The notes under the pieces: model-generated
What the model was told of the DNA's origin: nothing
Seen by the model: the letters and a program-made list of their open reading frames with translations, nothing else
Database searches by the model: none
Shown: one piece after another, positions 46,255 to 56,951 of the stretch
How the letters are laid out: each line of letters begins with the position of its first letter
Numbering within the stretch: the stretch's first letter is position 1
Translations under genes and position numbers: made by a program
NCBI GenBank assembly: GCA_947069175.1
Contig: CAMTDV010000017.1
Span: 46,571,137 to 46,635,136, forward strand
Length of the DNA stretch: 64,000 nt
From: Scalesia atractyloides
Lineage: Eukaryota; Streptophyta; Magnoliopsida; Asterales; Asteraceae
Direction: 5' to 3'

Positions 46255-47241
46255 CTAAGACGGATCTCCAATTTCAACCATGCTCACTTGTTTGAGTGGT
46301 ACCGATGGGTTGCTTAATATGCGAACCTCTCTTGCCAAATGTTGAAAACTTGTCGCAGCTAATTTGCTCAAGGCCTCGGCATGTTTATTCTCACTCCGGT
46401 TTACATGAACAACTTTGAATTGCCTAAACTGAGTGATTAGAATTTTCGCTTGTTCTAGATAGAGGGCCATAACATCACCCTTTGCATCATAAGAACCGGT
46501 AATTTGTTCAGCAACTAGCTTGGAGTCAACGTGAGCAGTTAAGTTAGATGCCCCTATCTTAATAGCCAGGCGCAGGCCTGCTAAGAAAGCTTCATATTCT
46601 GCCTCGTTATTCGTACTCTTAAACTCAAGCCAAATTGCATAAGTAAACTCTTCGCCGTTTGGACTTATCAAGCGTAACCCAGCTCCTGCTCCAACGTTGT
46701 TTGATGCGCCGCCAGTATATAAGATCCATGCTCTGTCATCAACGATGGGCACTGGATTTTGAATCGCTTCGCATTCTTCAATTCTATCTGCTGGAATTTC
46801 AGCGATGAAATCAGCTAACACTTGACCTTTGATGGCTGGTCTTGGCTTATAACAAATGTTGTATGCTCCCAATTCGATTACCCACTTCGTGAGGCGTCCT
46901 GAGACATCTGGTTTAGATAAGACTTGACCAATATGATTATTATTCAGGACCGTAATGACATGTCCTGAAAAATATCGTCTCAGTCTTCGTGAAGCGTGAA
47001 CAAGAGCTAACACTAATTTCTCCATTATAGAATAACGTGTCTCTAGATCGTTCAGCATTTTGCTGATGTAATATATTGGAGACTGAACACCTTCGCGATC
47101 CACCATTAATACTGCTCCAACTACCATTGGAGATGCTGAAAGATAAAGAATCATCGACTCTTTGCTGCGCGGAGCAGTGAGTGTGAGTAACTGAATAAGA
47201 CAGTCCTTCATTTCTTGAAAAGCTTTCTCCGCTTCAGGAGT
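46255..47241 (-). pseudogene. Dual RNase H of the Tat element, catalytic residues lost
   Basis: An open stretch of 318 codons from MKDCLIQLLTLTAPRS. The first part is the gypsy RNase H (LYLSASPMVVGAVLMVDREG; ETRYSIMEKLVLALVHASRR). The second part is the archaeal-type RNase H of the Tat lineage: ILYTGGASNNVGAGAGL, STNNEAEYEAFLAGLRLAI, AHVDSKLVAEQI, NKHAEALSKLA. The usual Asp of YTDGAS is Gly and the usual ADALSK is AEALSK, so two expected metal-binding residues are changed. Ten codons upstream an in-frame TAG (about 47242) separates it from RT. Confidence 0.88.
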
Positions 47242-48340
47242 CTATGAAAACGTTTTACTTTTGACACAGTTGCGCAAGGTTCGAATGAATGGGAATGATG
47301 TTGCAGCATGATTAGCCAAAAAACGGTTAAGCGCAGCTAATCTTCCAGCTAATCGTTGCATTTCTTTGATGGTGGTGGGAGACGTCATTCTCTGGATGGC
47401 CTCCACCTTTTCTGGATTAACCTTGAACCCCTCTTTAGTAACTACGATACCAAGAAACTTTCCCTCTTCCATGCCAAAAGAGCATTTCCCGGGGTTTAAC
47501 TTTAAATTGACCTTGCGCAAGGAATCGAAGGTTTTCTGGATATTCTCTAGCATCATATCCTCTTTATTACTCATGATGACCAGATCATCGATGTATACTT
47601 CTACTGTCTTGCCGATGTCATCGCCAACGACGGTGTCCATTAATCTTTGATAGGTAGCTCCCGCATTGCGGAGGCCAAAGGGCATTTTTTGTGTAACAAA
47701 AAATACATTTCTTCGTGCGAAAAGCTGTCTTGTCCTCATCTTCTTTTTTCATCAGCACTTGATGATATCCTTTGTAACAATCTAGGAAACATTTCCCGCG
47801 GAAAGAAGCTAGTGAATCAAATTTTTTGTCTATCTCGGGAAGAGAATAACAGTCTTTGGGACAAGCTTTGTTTAAATCTTTGAAATCCACACACATGCGC
47901 CAGCCGCCATTGTGCTTTTTCACCATTACTGGGTTTGTGACCCAGGTTTGATATTTGACTTCGCGCAGTATACCAGCTTCCAGCAACTCTGCGACTTGCT
48001 CATTCATTGCTTCTGTTTTTTCCGATCCAAGGCTGCGCTTTTTCTGGAACACCGGCTGTGCTGACGGGAACACGTTTAAGCAATGTTCAGCTATCTTGCG
48101 CGGAACTCCTACCATATCTGCAAGAGTCCATGCGAAGATATCCATATTTCGGAACAACAAGGTTTTAAGTCTTGCGCGAATGGCCATAGGAACTGCAGGT
48201 CCAAGAACAATTGGCTGTTCTGGATACTTATTGTTCAAAACCCATTTCTCTGGTTCATTTGGTGACGACGGTTTGGCAGCCTTAACCACTGGTTCTTCGA
48301 TAGACATGATCTCTTTTCGAGTGAACAAAATGGCTACGCC
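47242..48340 (-). pseudogene. Reverse transcriptase of the Tat element
   Basis: One frame gives ILREVKYQTWVTNPVMVKKH, NGGWRMCVDFKDLNKACPKD, SLPEIDKKFDSLASFRGKCF and KTAFRT. A frameshift near 47740 passes the reading to a second frame with KMPFGLRNAGATYQRLMDTV, the active site VEVYIDDLVIMSNK (YIDD intact) and KFLGIVVTKEGFKVNPEKVE, ending in a TAG that replaces a Trp. In the family it copies the RNA into cDNA in cytoplasmic particles. Broken here. Confidence 0.88.
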
Positions 48341-48760
48341 AGTTGGCGTTGGGAAACCACAAGAGGGATGTGGCGCAGATGTGATCATGCTAAAATTTCG
48401 CTGCGCTCTTCGTCCTAATAATACATCGTGACGGGAAGTTGCTGGCATGACCATAAAGTTTACTTGAATTGTCCGCGAGTGTTTACCATCTGAGAGAGTC
48501 ACGGGAAAAACTATTTGTCTGAGAGGAAAGACAGCCTCATTGCAAAATCCGGTCAACGGGAAGTCCATCGGTTCTAGGCGTGCCTTATCTTCCGGATCTA
48601 ATTGCTTGAAACATTGCTCATATATGATGTCCATAGAACTACCCGGATCTATGAACATGTAGTCAGTCTTGTAATGGCCGAAAATACCTGTGATCACAAC
48701 AGGTCTTCTTCCTGAGGTCCGCCGGGGCCAACGAGAAATATCACTTGCTGCTCTCGCCAT
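48341..48760 (-). pseudogene. Protease of the Tat element
   Basis: PVVITGIFGHYKTDYMFIDP is followed by GSSMDIIYEQCFKQLDPEDK; the active-site loop reads DPGSS rather than DTGSS, a form I believe is common in Tat elements of this type. Further on FPLTGFCNEAVFPLRQIVFP and MVMPATSRHDVLLGRRAQRN fit the flap and C-terminal strand. It is in one frame with the first part of RT. Start not defined because gag-pol is read through. Confidence 0.75.
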
Positions 48761-50497
48761 TTCTCTCCTTGGAACTTTTGAAAGCTGCGCTTGCGTGACG
48801 AGCTCCCTTGAATCATGGCAACTTGTTTCATCTTTTTATTGCTTGGACCCTCATCACCGCGTGTGAGTTGCCTGACCTCTTTTTGAACTGATTGCACCAA
48901 GTGTGTCAGCTTACCACTTTTCAGGGCCTGTCCAATTTCTGTGCGCAGGATAATGCAATTGTCGGTTGTATGCCCTGTGTCCTTGTGGAAGTGACAGAAG
49001 AGATTTGGATCTTGTCCCTTCTTGTTCTTCATAGGTTGAGGTTGTTTGAATTGGTAATTCTCTGTGCTTAAGACTTCCGCGGGAGATTTTGTCAGAGGAG
49101 TCCATCGTCGCTCTCTGTTCTCATTTTTGATGGCTTTCTGAGTTGCGATCTTGTTAATGGTTGCGCGAGCATCCATTGGAGAGTATGGTGAATAAGAACT
49201 CTAATTCGCGTCTTCCAACTCTGTTTAAACTTCCTACCTCCTTTGCTCAGATCCTCAGGACGATGCTGAGGTATAGGAGATCTGTTTGAATTAAGGTTGC
49301 GCTCGGTCTGCGCATAGACCTTGGCTGCTGCCATGAGCTTATCCCAACTTTTCGGTAAACCAGTAGTACCAGAAAGTACTTTAATCATTTCGTCACATCT
49401 TACCGCGTACTTGAAGTGTGCGCGGATAAGATCTTCATGTACATCATCGATCTCTAACACCTCCTTGTTATAACGCGTAATGAAGTCTTCCAAACCCTCA
49501 TTGTCTCTTTGCCAAATGTTCATCACATCTGACGAATCTCTAACATAACGACGCTGCTGACTGAAATGAGTAAGGAATTTCTCCTTAAGATCATTCCATT
49601 AGGAGAGCTTACCTGTTGGTAAGTTGTTGAACCAAAGTCGCGCGGCTCCGGTTAACGTCTGGACGAACAGATGGCACCACATAGGTAGAGTCCATCCTCC
49701 AATAAGTCCTGTGCCGGTAAACAAACACATGTGATCATCTGGATCTGACAATCCATTAAACTTTCCAACATTCGATGGCAATTTTGCTCGCTCTAGCAGA
49801 GTTAGAGCAATTTCCTTCACGAATTTTGACTGTTCAGCAGCTTCAGCAGGTCGGTAAATCAAGTTGTAATCATGTTCAGACTCGGGATTATACACTGCTC
49901 GGATCTGAGGCTTGTAACTCGCATGATCTGCAGATAGACGATTGAAAACACTCATCGTGTTATCATACTCATCGTGTTGGGTGTCCCGCTTTTATGACGA
50001 TCGTAGGCCCAAACGTAAGTGAATTGATTATTGTCGCTGGACGTTCTCTTCCAGATGTCTGTTACCAGAATGAACAGAATCATTTATGGTTTTAGAATAC
50101 ATCTCAGTTCCATGCACAGATACATGCGAAGGTGCACGTTCTTGGTTCTGGGTTCCGTAACTCAACGCTCGAGGCGCCGGCAAAGCACGAGCCTGAGGTG
50201 CACTAACTGGAGCTTGAAAAGCTGGAGTTCCGGTTTGAGCACATAACTGAGCGTACATGGCGTTCAGAGCAGTTTGAGACTTAATCAACCATGATAATGG
50301 AGTTTCTCCAGGTGGGAGAAATGATGCAACGTCAACATGAGGAGCCGCCGGTGTTACTGGAATTCTCACATGATCAGGATCATACAGAATATTAGCTTCA
50401 CCGGACGAATCCTCAACGATTTGTCCGTCGACCTAAGGAGCTCCGCCACGCAACGGATCTCCGATCGAGGACCTGGAAATGATGATCCATCAGCCAT
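48694..50497 (-). pseudogene. Gag of the Tat element
   Basis: A likely start ATG at 50497 (MADGSSFPGPRS), then a shifted frame with a TAG near 50432, then HVRIPVTPAAPHVDVASFLP to 50028. The capsid part lies at 49955-49599 (FNGLSDPDDHMCLFTGTGLI, HLFVQTLTGAARLWFNNLP) and 49526-49092 (VMNIWQRDNEGLEDFITRYN, LIRAHFKYAVRCDEMIKVLS). A zinc-knuckle-like region FCHFHKDTGHTTDNCIILRT is at about 49000-48940. Five or more frames are needed to read it. Gag packages the RNA in this family. Confidence 0.85.
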
Positions 50498-50550
50498 GAA
50501 GCTGTAGATCTAGGTGAAACAAAACGAAAGATGAGAAGATAAAAGAAAGT

Positions 50551-50563
50551 CGGTGGGCGCCAA
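50551..50563 (-). other. Primer binding site of the Tat element
   Basis: TTGGCGCCCACCG in element sense, directly after the 5' LTR. It resembles the TGGCGCC-type sites of plant gypsy elements; the exact tRNA is not settled. Confidence 0.65.
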
Positions 50564-51445
50564 TGAAGAAACCCTAGATCAACTAGACCGAAAGGGGGGT
50601 TCTCTCCGTGACCACCCTCTAGCGTGAGAATAAGTACAAGTAGTCAAAAGTAAGGTATAGTAAGAGAGAGAGTAGTTGAGAGTGAATACCTTCTACTTGA
50701 AGTCCAAGTTACTTATTTATAGCTAGAGTTTGGGCGCCAAAATGAGAGATGGTAACTTTAATGGAATCTTTTGCTAACCCGTTAAGTTTTGTGGCAATCC
50801 GTTAGTGCACACGGATGGTGAGCTCATCAACGGTTAAGGAGGTGTACCACGTGTCACCATGAGATTACTACATTTATAGATGTGAGCATGCCATCACCGT
50901 GATCTTTCTCATTCGTCCAGATGCTGCCACGTGGCAATTGGTTATAACCGAAAAGATGCTTGCACGATTGGGTATTAGTGGCTTCTAGAAGGTTTCACAG
51001 CTGTTACCCATCTGTTGCTTGCCACGTGTACAGTCTGTTACAACAGAAAAGATTCCCTTTGCTTCTACACCAACTCAAGGATTTTTGCTAAGGGAGAATT
51101 TCTCAGGATTAACTGTTTCATTGCATGAGAGGCGCAAGTTAGTTAACTGATCTTCTTTCCTCTTCCTGCTCTTGGCGCAGCGTTTTTGGTGAGTACTTGC
51201 TTTGATATAAATATCGGCGCAAGGTTTGTACATAAAGTGTTATCTAAGGAATTTGATCAAGGTTAACTTTGAACCTTGCGCGAGCCCACACAAGGTGGTT
51301 AAGTGATCCTTTCCTTCTTTGGATACTTGGCGTAGGGTTTCAGTGACTTTCCTTGATAGAGAAGTCTATGCAAGGTCTTCTTAGAAGTTAATAGTGGGTA
51401 TGGTTCCCTTGGTTGGCGCAAGGTTTTTGGGACCATACCGCTTCA
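50564..51445 (-). repeat. 5' LTR of the Tat element
   Basis: 882 bp. Minus TATA (plus TATTTATA) at 50714-50721. The GCGC palindromes of the partner LTR are decayed here (for example CCCACACAAGG near 51287 instead of CCCGCGCAAGG). Confidence 0.88.
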
Positions 51446-51450
51446 ACACT
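51446..51450. repeat. Target site duplication ACACT (right), Tat element
   Basis: Follows CTTCA; identical to 39768-39772. Confidence 0.9.
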
Positions 51451-51816
51451 CGTGTGGTGTAGTGGGCATTAATGTATGGTTATGTAAGTGAGTAAATAAT
51501 GTAATTTATAAATTGTGTATATTCATGAACTCACTAGTGATAGCTGATGTCTTTTAAGCATGTGTCACATGTAATGATGGTTAGTTGTCTGCGTGTTATT
51601 TATCTCAGATATACGTGACTAGTAGGATAAAGTATCACATACTTGCTTCTCTAGTGGCTATTTCGTATTTACGACTAAGTATAGTTTGATTAAACTTTGT
51701 ACTTTTATGTTTCCCATGTTTGTACCTTACAGTTAGTTGTATTAATTAAATAAGTGTTTCCTTGTAAGTTGATATTAGTTGTGTGTGGTGCATCCTTATT
51801 TGGGTGCGGTGTCACA
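51451..51816 (+). repeat. LTR (right part) of older plus-strand gypsy element
   Basis: It ends GGTGTCACA, followed by a primer site. It continues the stretch at 39103-39772 across the Tat insertion. Confidence 0.65.
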
Positions 51817-51818
51817 GT

Positions 51819-51832
51819 TGGTATTAGAGCCA
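51819..51832 (+). other. Primer binding site of the older plus-strand gypsy element
   Basis: TGGTATTAGAGCCA, one mismatch from the tRNA-iMet complement, two bases after the LTR end. Only about 260 bp of this element's interior remains before another LTR fragment begins at 52091. Confidence 0.75.
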
Positions 51833-52090
51833 ATGGTTTTAGCGAATTAGGTATTCAGTAGAGATATCTAGGCTTCAACATTTGATATTAGGTCTGCATA
51901 AAAAGGTAAGTTATATACTTATATCGGTAGTTTTCAAATAAGGATACAAGGGCACGCATAAGACCTGACTTAGTGTGTAAGCTTGTTTCAAGTAACTCCG
52001 ATACACAAGTAATAAACAACCCGAGTATGAACCTACTTAGGATGCAGAGTCACCAGGATATACTTATAGCGAAAATTACAACTTACGTAC

Positions 52091-53520
52091 TATCACACCA
52101 CAACTAATGACGGAAACATCGGAGTGAGACGAAACAATACTGTTTGAGACTTCATAAAATTCTAACTTGTGACAATAATTAAACAACAATATTTCATTTC
52201 ATACAAAAAGAAAGTACATTGTCTTGAAATGGAAAATACAACATTTTTGCAACTTGAATGTGAACAAATGAAAAGAAATACAAAAATAAAAATTAAGTAC
52301 GTTTCTAATCCACCCTAAGTAGATTTCTTCGAGCATCATCATACATATATGTCAACACAAAAGGTTGGCGAGTATAAAAGTTTAGTTTACATACCATATA
52401 ATAAAAAGATTCCCAAATCCAACATGGCAATTCATATACAAAGTTAAATTGCATACTAGCATAGAGATGTCAATGAAACCCGAATCCGACGGGAAAACCC
52501 AATACCCGAAACATATGGCGGGTATGGGATTTATTTTGAAAATTTGGGACGGGTATGGGATTTGATGTTACACCCGTTTACCCGTCCTGATTACCCGATT
52601 ATGTGTGCCCGTTTACCCGCTCCGGTTACCCGATGATATATGTCCATGTACTCTGCTAACATACCCGAAATAAATATGTATTTTTTTGTTAATGAATCCT
52701 ATATTTAGTTCAAACAAAATGAGTGTGTATTGTGATTTTATTTATTTATCTCTCATGATAGATAAACTCTATATCTTGGGTTGAATTTTTTTTTCATTCT
52801 AACAAAACACTTAAAGAAATGTAAGTTTGAGGATTATCTACTTGACCGTAGAAATGTAAGCTTTTGTTCAATATCTCTGCTTCTTGGATACTTGTGGCAT
52901 ATTTTTCTCAAATATATATTAGTTTTTTTTTAGAAATTTAGAATGGTTTTATTTCTTTTAAATATGTATTGGCTCAAGTATTTCCTTAGCTTCTTTTGAA
53001 TTTGCATTGGTTTCAAAGTTGACGGTAGTAGCCTACTAATTTTATCACATTTCTGACTTTTGTGTTAGTTTTGAACTCAACATACATCAATTTTTACTCG
53101 TTAATACCAGATGTTACGCCCGAAACCCGATACTCATGAGCATACCTGAAACTCGCAGGTATGCCTGATACCCGACAGGTAATTACCCGTCCCATACCCG
53201 ATGGGTTTTGTGCCGGGTATGGGACAAGTTCTTATAACCGGGTATGGGGTTGGGATTAGCCATACCCGTCCCATACCCGACCCATTGCTATCCCTATACT
53301 AGCATGCAAAACCTAAGTGTCAAACCAAAGATTCCTCGTGCATAATCTTGTCAACAAATGAACAAGACCATTTACGATTGAATACTTAACATAGACCATA
53401 GAAACGGGTGGTGTGCTACTCTTATTGCGCTATACATGTTAAGGTAGGCTAGCAAAGTTAATGACAAATAGTTGCATGATTGAATATCTAGCATGGATAA
53501 CCTAAGCATAACAATTAGTA
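52091..53520 (-). repeat. LTR fragment of a chromovirus-like element, split by a hAT-type element
   Basis: TATCACACCACAACTAATGA and CGGAAACATCGG resemble the LTR starts at 11351 and 19433. After subtracting the insert at 52462-53296 about 590 bp remain, cut where copia LTR A begins. The right limit is approximate. Confidence 0.6.
52462..53296. mobile_element. Non-autonomous hAT-type element with 8-bp target duplication
   Basis: Termini TAGAGATGTCAATG (left) and TAGGGATAGCAATG (right, reverse complement). TACTAGCA lies directly outside both ends (52454-52461 and 53297-53304). 8-bp duplications and TA-starting ends fit hAT. Subterminal regions are full of GGGTA/TACCC words in both orientations, as in transposase-binding arrays of hAT elements; the centre is AT-rich with no transposase frame. 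Confidence 0.85.
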
Positions 53521-53610
53521 CATAATGTCTATGTCTTAGTCTTGGATCGAGTCTGTTTAGTTTGGGCTAGATTATGTCAAAGTTTAAGGGTATTTTATGT
53601 AAATATTATA

Positions 53611-53681
53611 CAAGTTCGCCCGGAACATAATGTGAGAACAAGTTAGGCCGAACTTGTTCTAAACAAGTTCGCCCGAACTTG
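53611..53681 (+). repeat. Palindromes in copia LTR A
   Basis: A half copy at 53611, then 53639-53656 (CAAGTTAGGCCGAACTTG) and 53664-53681 (CAAGTTCGCCCGAACTTG), the last ending 26 nt before the TATA box. A half site AGCGAACTT follows at 53692. Confidence 0.88.
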
Positions 53682-53707
53682 TTATCATCCCAGCGAACTT
53701 ATACTAG

Positions 53708-53715
53708 TATAAATA
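53708..53715 (+). promoter_or_regulatory. TATA box of copia LTR A
   Basis: TATAAATA in CTAGTATAAATAGTGG. Confidence 0.75.
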
Positions 53716-53936
53716 GTGGGCCTTAGTTTGTCATTTGTAACTTTTGCAACTTTGTCACGACAAAGGCGAAGCTCTGCCCGATCAGGATCTTTCATGTATT
53801 TGGACTTTATGATCGATAAACAACAATTAAACGAGTAATCTTTGCATATTTGATTAACATGTCACATGGTTTCCGCCTATATGAACGTTAGATACCAAAT
53901 TAGGTTCCTGTGCTAATCAAGGAGCGATCCAACAAG

Positions 53937-53950
53937 TGGTATCAGAGCCA
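53937..53950 (+). other. Primer binding site, copia A
   Basis: TGGTATCAGAGCCA, the tRNA-iMet type site. Confidence 0.9.
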
Positions 53951-54173
53951 CGGATACCTCATTTGGTGAATCATTGCAAGATCTACCCTTATTCTTCTCA
54001 TTTCTATCATTTTTTCTTAACTATTCAAGGAAAACAATGAATTCACGGATAAATGTTGATGCATATGTCTGTTGCCTACGTGATCGTATAACGTCGAGTC
54101 AGTATTTAAGGGCAAAATGTCGAAGTTTATGTATATATAGGGTCAAGTTCGCTTGAAAAGGAAGTGTTGTAGT

Positions 54174-54215
54174 CAAGTTCGGCCAAACTTGACTAAGCAC
54201 GTTCGCCCGAACTTG
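54174..54215 (+). repeat. Palindromes in copia LTR B
   Basis: 54174-54191 (CAAGTTCGGCCAAACTTG) and 54198-54215 (CACGTTCGCCCGAACTTG), the second ending 26 nt before the TATA box; a half site is at 54143. Confidence 0.85.
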
Positions 54216-54241
54216 CATCTCCTCCAGCGAGCTTGTTCTCC

Positions 54242-54249
54242 TATAAATA
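54242..54249 (+). promoter_or_regulatory. TATA box of copia LTR B
   Basis: TATAAATA in CTCCTATAAATAGGAG, itself an inverted repeat. Confidence 0.75.
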
Positions 54250-54469
54250 GGAGTCTTGACATTTAATTTGTAAGATTCTGAGATTTTGTCACGACAGAGG
54301 CGAAGCTCTGTCCAAGTGTTTCCAGGATCTGTAACGTCTACACATTAATGAAACAATGATTATTCAGTAACAAACTTGTATCCAGTGTCACCTATGCAAA
54401 CGGATTCCGCACGTTTACCTTAGGTTTGCCAAATAAGGACCAGAAAGATCCATACAACGGACCCTCAAT

Positions 54470-54483
54470 TAGTATCAGAGCAG
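54470..54483 (+). other. Primer binding site, copia B
   Basis: TAGTATCAGAGCAG, a decayed tRNA-iMet site two bases after CCTCA. Confidence 0.7.
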
Positions 54484-54716
54484 GATTGGCCTAATTTGAA
54501 GACATTGGACATAGAACTTCTCATCTTCTACTCATTTCTTTCATTTTAAAACTTTTCTTGGACAATACACCGACAAAATGGACTGATTTTCAAGTATAAT
54601 ACGTAAAATCCATTATACTAAAACCCTTGAAAAGATCAGAGCTTAAAACAAACGAATTCATGCCGAAAAATTGAAAAAACCGTGTTTGAAATCGCATGTT
54701 AGCTCAAACTTGTAAG

Positions 54717-54976
54717 TAAGTTCGCTCGAACTTGACTGAAAAACTCACGTTTTGAGTGATTTTTCATCAAGTTCGCCCGAACTTGACTGTTTTTCATTGA
54801 ATTAAGTTCGCTCGAACTTGTTAGTTTTTTTTATCATATTTCAATAAAGTTCGCCCGAACTTGATTAAATCTCGCTGAAATTTACTACAAGTTCGCCCAA
54901 ATTTGTAAGTTCTCTTGAAAAATTTAACAAGTTCGCTCGAAGTTGTGAAGTAATATACAAGTTCGCCCGAACTTGT
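54717..54976 (+). repeat. Palindrome cluster in the copia B leader, seven copies
   Basis: Starts at 54717, 54768, 54803, 54847, 54889, 54929 and 54959 (spacing 51, 35, 44, 42, 40, 30). Centres are CC or CT. Two copies are exact (54768, 54959). It lies about 250-500 nt after the primer site and before gag. Confidence 0.9.
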
Positions 54977-55224
54977 TTAAGGGTTTCTAAAAAAAGCATG
55001 AAAATCCCGAAAAACGTCTCTGACATTATATATCGTTATATTCGTATCGACGAGACGAGTTTAAAGCTCTAATCTGGTAAAAACAGTTTTCCGAAAAATC
55101 TTAAACGTTTTTAGCAAACCGATACGTTAATATTGTCGATTAAAAAGTCAATTTTTTCTAAAATTGTCTGTTTGCTAATCATTTTTCAAGTGTTTTTGAA
55201 CGACAGATTAGTTTGGAAAACGAA

Positions 55225-56951
55225 ATGGAGTCCGTGAAGCCGCCAATGTTGATGAGTATAGATGAGTATGAAGCCTGGAATGAAAAATTCAAGGAGTGGG
55301 TACGAGATCACCTTTATGGTTGGGTTGCTATTCAAATTGGATTTAAATGGCCAGTCGATGAACGTGGAGCTGAGCTTTCAGTATCAAAGTTTTCAACTCA
55401 ACTGAATGCTGCATATGCCCATGAGAAGAAGATCCTAACCTCGTTACAGCAATCGATAAAAGAAGATATCTTGGTTTTGTTACCAGAGTACAAAACTGCA
55501 CAGGATTTGTGGAAATCTTTAGGTGCTAAATATTTGGAAAATGTTGAGATGATTAAGAACAAGAAGGTGCTAATCAAGAATAAGTCTGATTGTGTTAGTG
55601 ATCAAGGAAATGATTGGGAAGTACAAAGTTCAAATGTTCAGTTGAAGAGAGAAGGGAGTATAATGGCGAAGAACTGTGAAAGAAAAGAGTCTTCAAGTTC
55701 TAAACCAGTATGCCAAGTCTTTGATGTAGATCTGAATGATTATCTGGCATATAATGACAAACTCTTGAACAATCTATAGAGTTTGACATTAGAAAATAAA
55801 AAGTTAAAAGAAAATGAAAAGAATTTTGAAAACAAAATAAAAATTTTAGAAAATGAAAAATTACAAATGTTAATAGATTTTCAAAATGAAATAGAAATGT
55901 TTAAAAATGAAAAAAAAGTTTTTTGAAAAATAAATATAGATCAAAAAGCAATAAATTCTCATATTGAGAAAATTGCTCAACTTGAAAAAGAAGTTGAGGC
56001 TGTTAAAAATAAAGTTGTTAATTCAGAAAAGTTATTGAAATGTTTTGTGACTTCTTCATTAAAGTTAGATCATATATGTCCAAAATTGATCAATGAAAAT
56101 AAAAAAGAAATTCCAATAAGTGATAAATCACAAATTATGACAATGTCATAATTATGGATTGTGATGATGATACCGATGATGAAAGAGCTAAAAACGATAA
56201 ACATGAAATATTTTTAAAACTAAAAGAAAAATTCCAAGAAATTGTTCTACAATCTACTGAGAAAGGTGAATGCACAACGTAAAAACCTTCTAAGCAGAAT
56301 GGAGAACGAAAACAAAAAGAAAAACAAAGTTTTAAAAATTCTGAAAGCTTATCGGTACGATCATTCAATCATTATAAAAACTCACAAAACTTTGAAAATA
56401 AGTGGTGCAGGTCGGACCATAGTGTTTCAACGTCAAATCAAAGTTATAGGAGAAGAAGGAAAGATGGCTACCACACGTCAAATCATTGTTATGATTTGAG
56501 TGTATGGTTTGATAGAAAACGATATAAAAACAGGAAGCGTCATAAATGTGGAGTAACTTGACACATTGCTAGAAAATGTTTTCAAATTAATCCTGCTCAT
56601 ATTGATAACAAAAATTATGGAGTATCAACTCAGGTTTTGAAACAATGTACAGAAACTATAAACAAGGTGAAACCAGTTATTACTAAGTTTTCAAATTTTG
56701 AAACTGGTAAATCCTCGAATAGTAATGAACAAAAAGTTTCTACATTGTATTTCAAGAAAACTTTAATGAAAAATCAAACATGGTTGGTAAAAGAAAAAGA
56801 AGTTACACAATCAGTGAAAATTGAAAGTTTAGAGGACTTTCCAAAATTTGAGAAAGTTCAAAATAAACCCGATTGTGAAATGAAAGTCAAAATTAAGATT
56901 GAAGAAATAACGCCTAAGGCTAAAAATGCTTGGGTGTCACTATTCAACTAA
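55225..56951 (+). pseudogene. Copia gag, internally deleted (element B)
   Basis: ATG at 55225 opens MESVKPPMLMSIDEYEAWNE, then EDILVLLPEYKTAQDLWKSL, the retrotransposon gag domain. After about residue 120 the segment present in the second gag (58692-59235) is missing and the frame ends at 55779. A Lys/Glu-rich coiled coil follows in stop-interrupted frames (55780-56150), then a decayed zinc knuckle (KCGVT-stop-HIARKC near 56550) and a final frame ending AWVSLFN at 56951. No protease follows, unlike the second copy. Reads as a gag-only, non-autonomous element. Confidence 0.75.

Larger units (their letters stand above)
39773..51445 (-). mobile_element. Tat-lineage Ty3/gypsy element with antisense ORF
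   Basis: LTRs 39773-40781 and 50564-51445 (both open TGAAGAAACCCTAGAT and close CTTCA), flanked by ACACT at 39768-39772 and 51446-51450. Gag, protease, RT, RNase H, archaeal-type RNase H and integrase lie on minus. A spliced ORF lies on plus between integrase and the 3' LTR, as known for Tat-type elements such as Grande. The dual RNase H is diagnostic of Tat. Many stops. The 3' LTR is 127 bp longer than the 5' LTR. Confidence 0.92.
53526..53934 (+). repeat. Copia LTR A (5' LTR)
   Basis: About 409 bp. The end CCAACA at 53934 is fixed by the primer site at 53937; the start TGTCT at 53526 is chosen because LTR B starts and spans alike. TATA box TATAAATA at 53708-53715, palindromes upstream, CACGACAAAGGCGAAGCTCT motif downstream shared with LTR B. 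Confidence 0.7.
54066..54467 (+). repeat. Copia LTR B, 131 bp after LTR A
   Basis: About 402 bp. It shares the order TGTCT, ATGTC-AAGTTTA-like, palindromes, TATA, GACGACA-type GGCGAAGCTCT with LTR A, then a primer site. Start inferred. It lies inside the leader of element A, so B appears nested in A. Confidence 0.65.

Noticed and set aside
53974..54156. 60-codon plus-strand frame between copia LTRs
   Set aside because: It spans the leader of A and the start of LTR B, with no similarity to gag.
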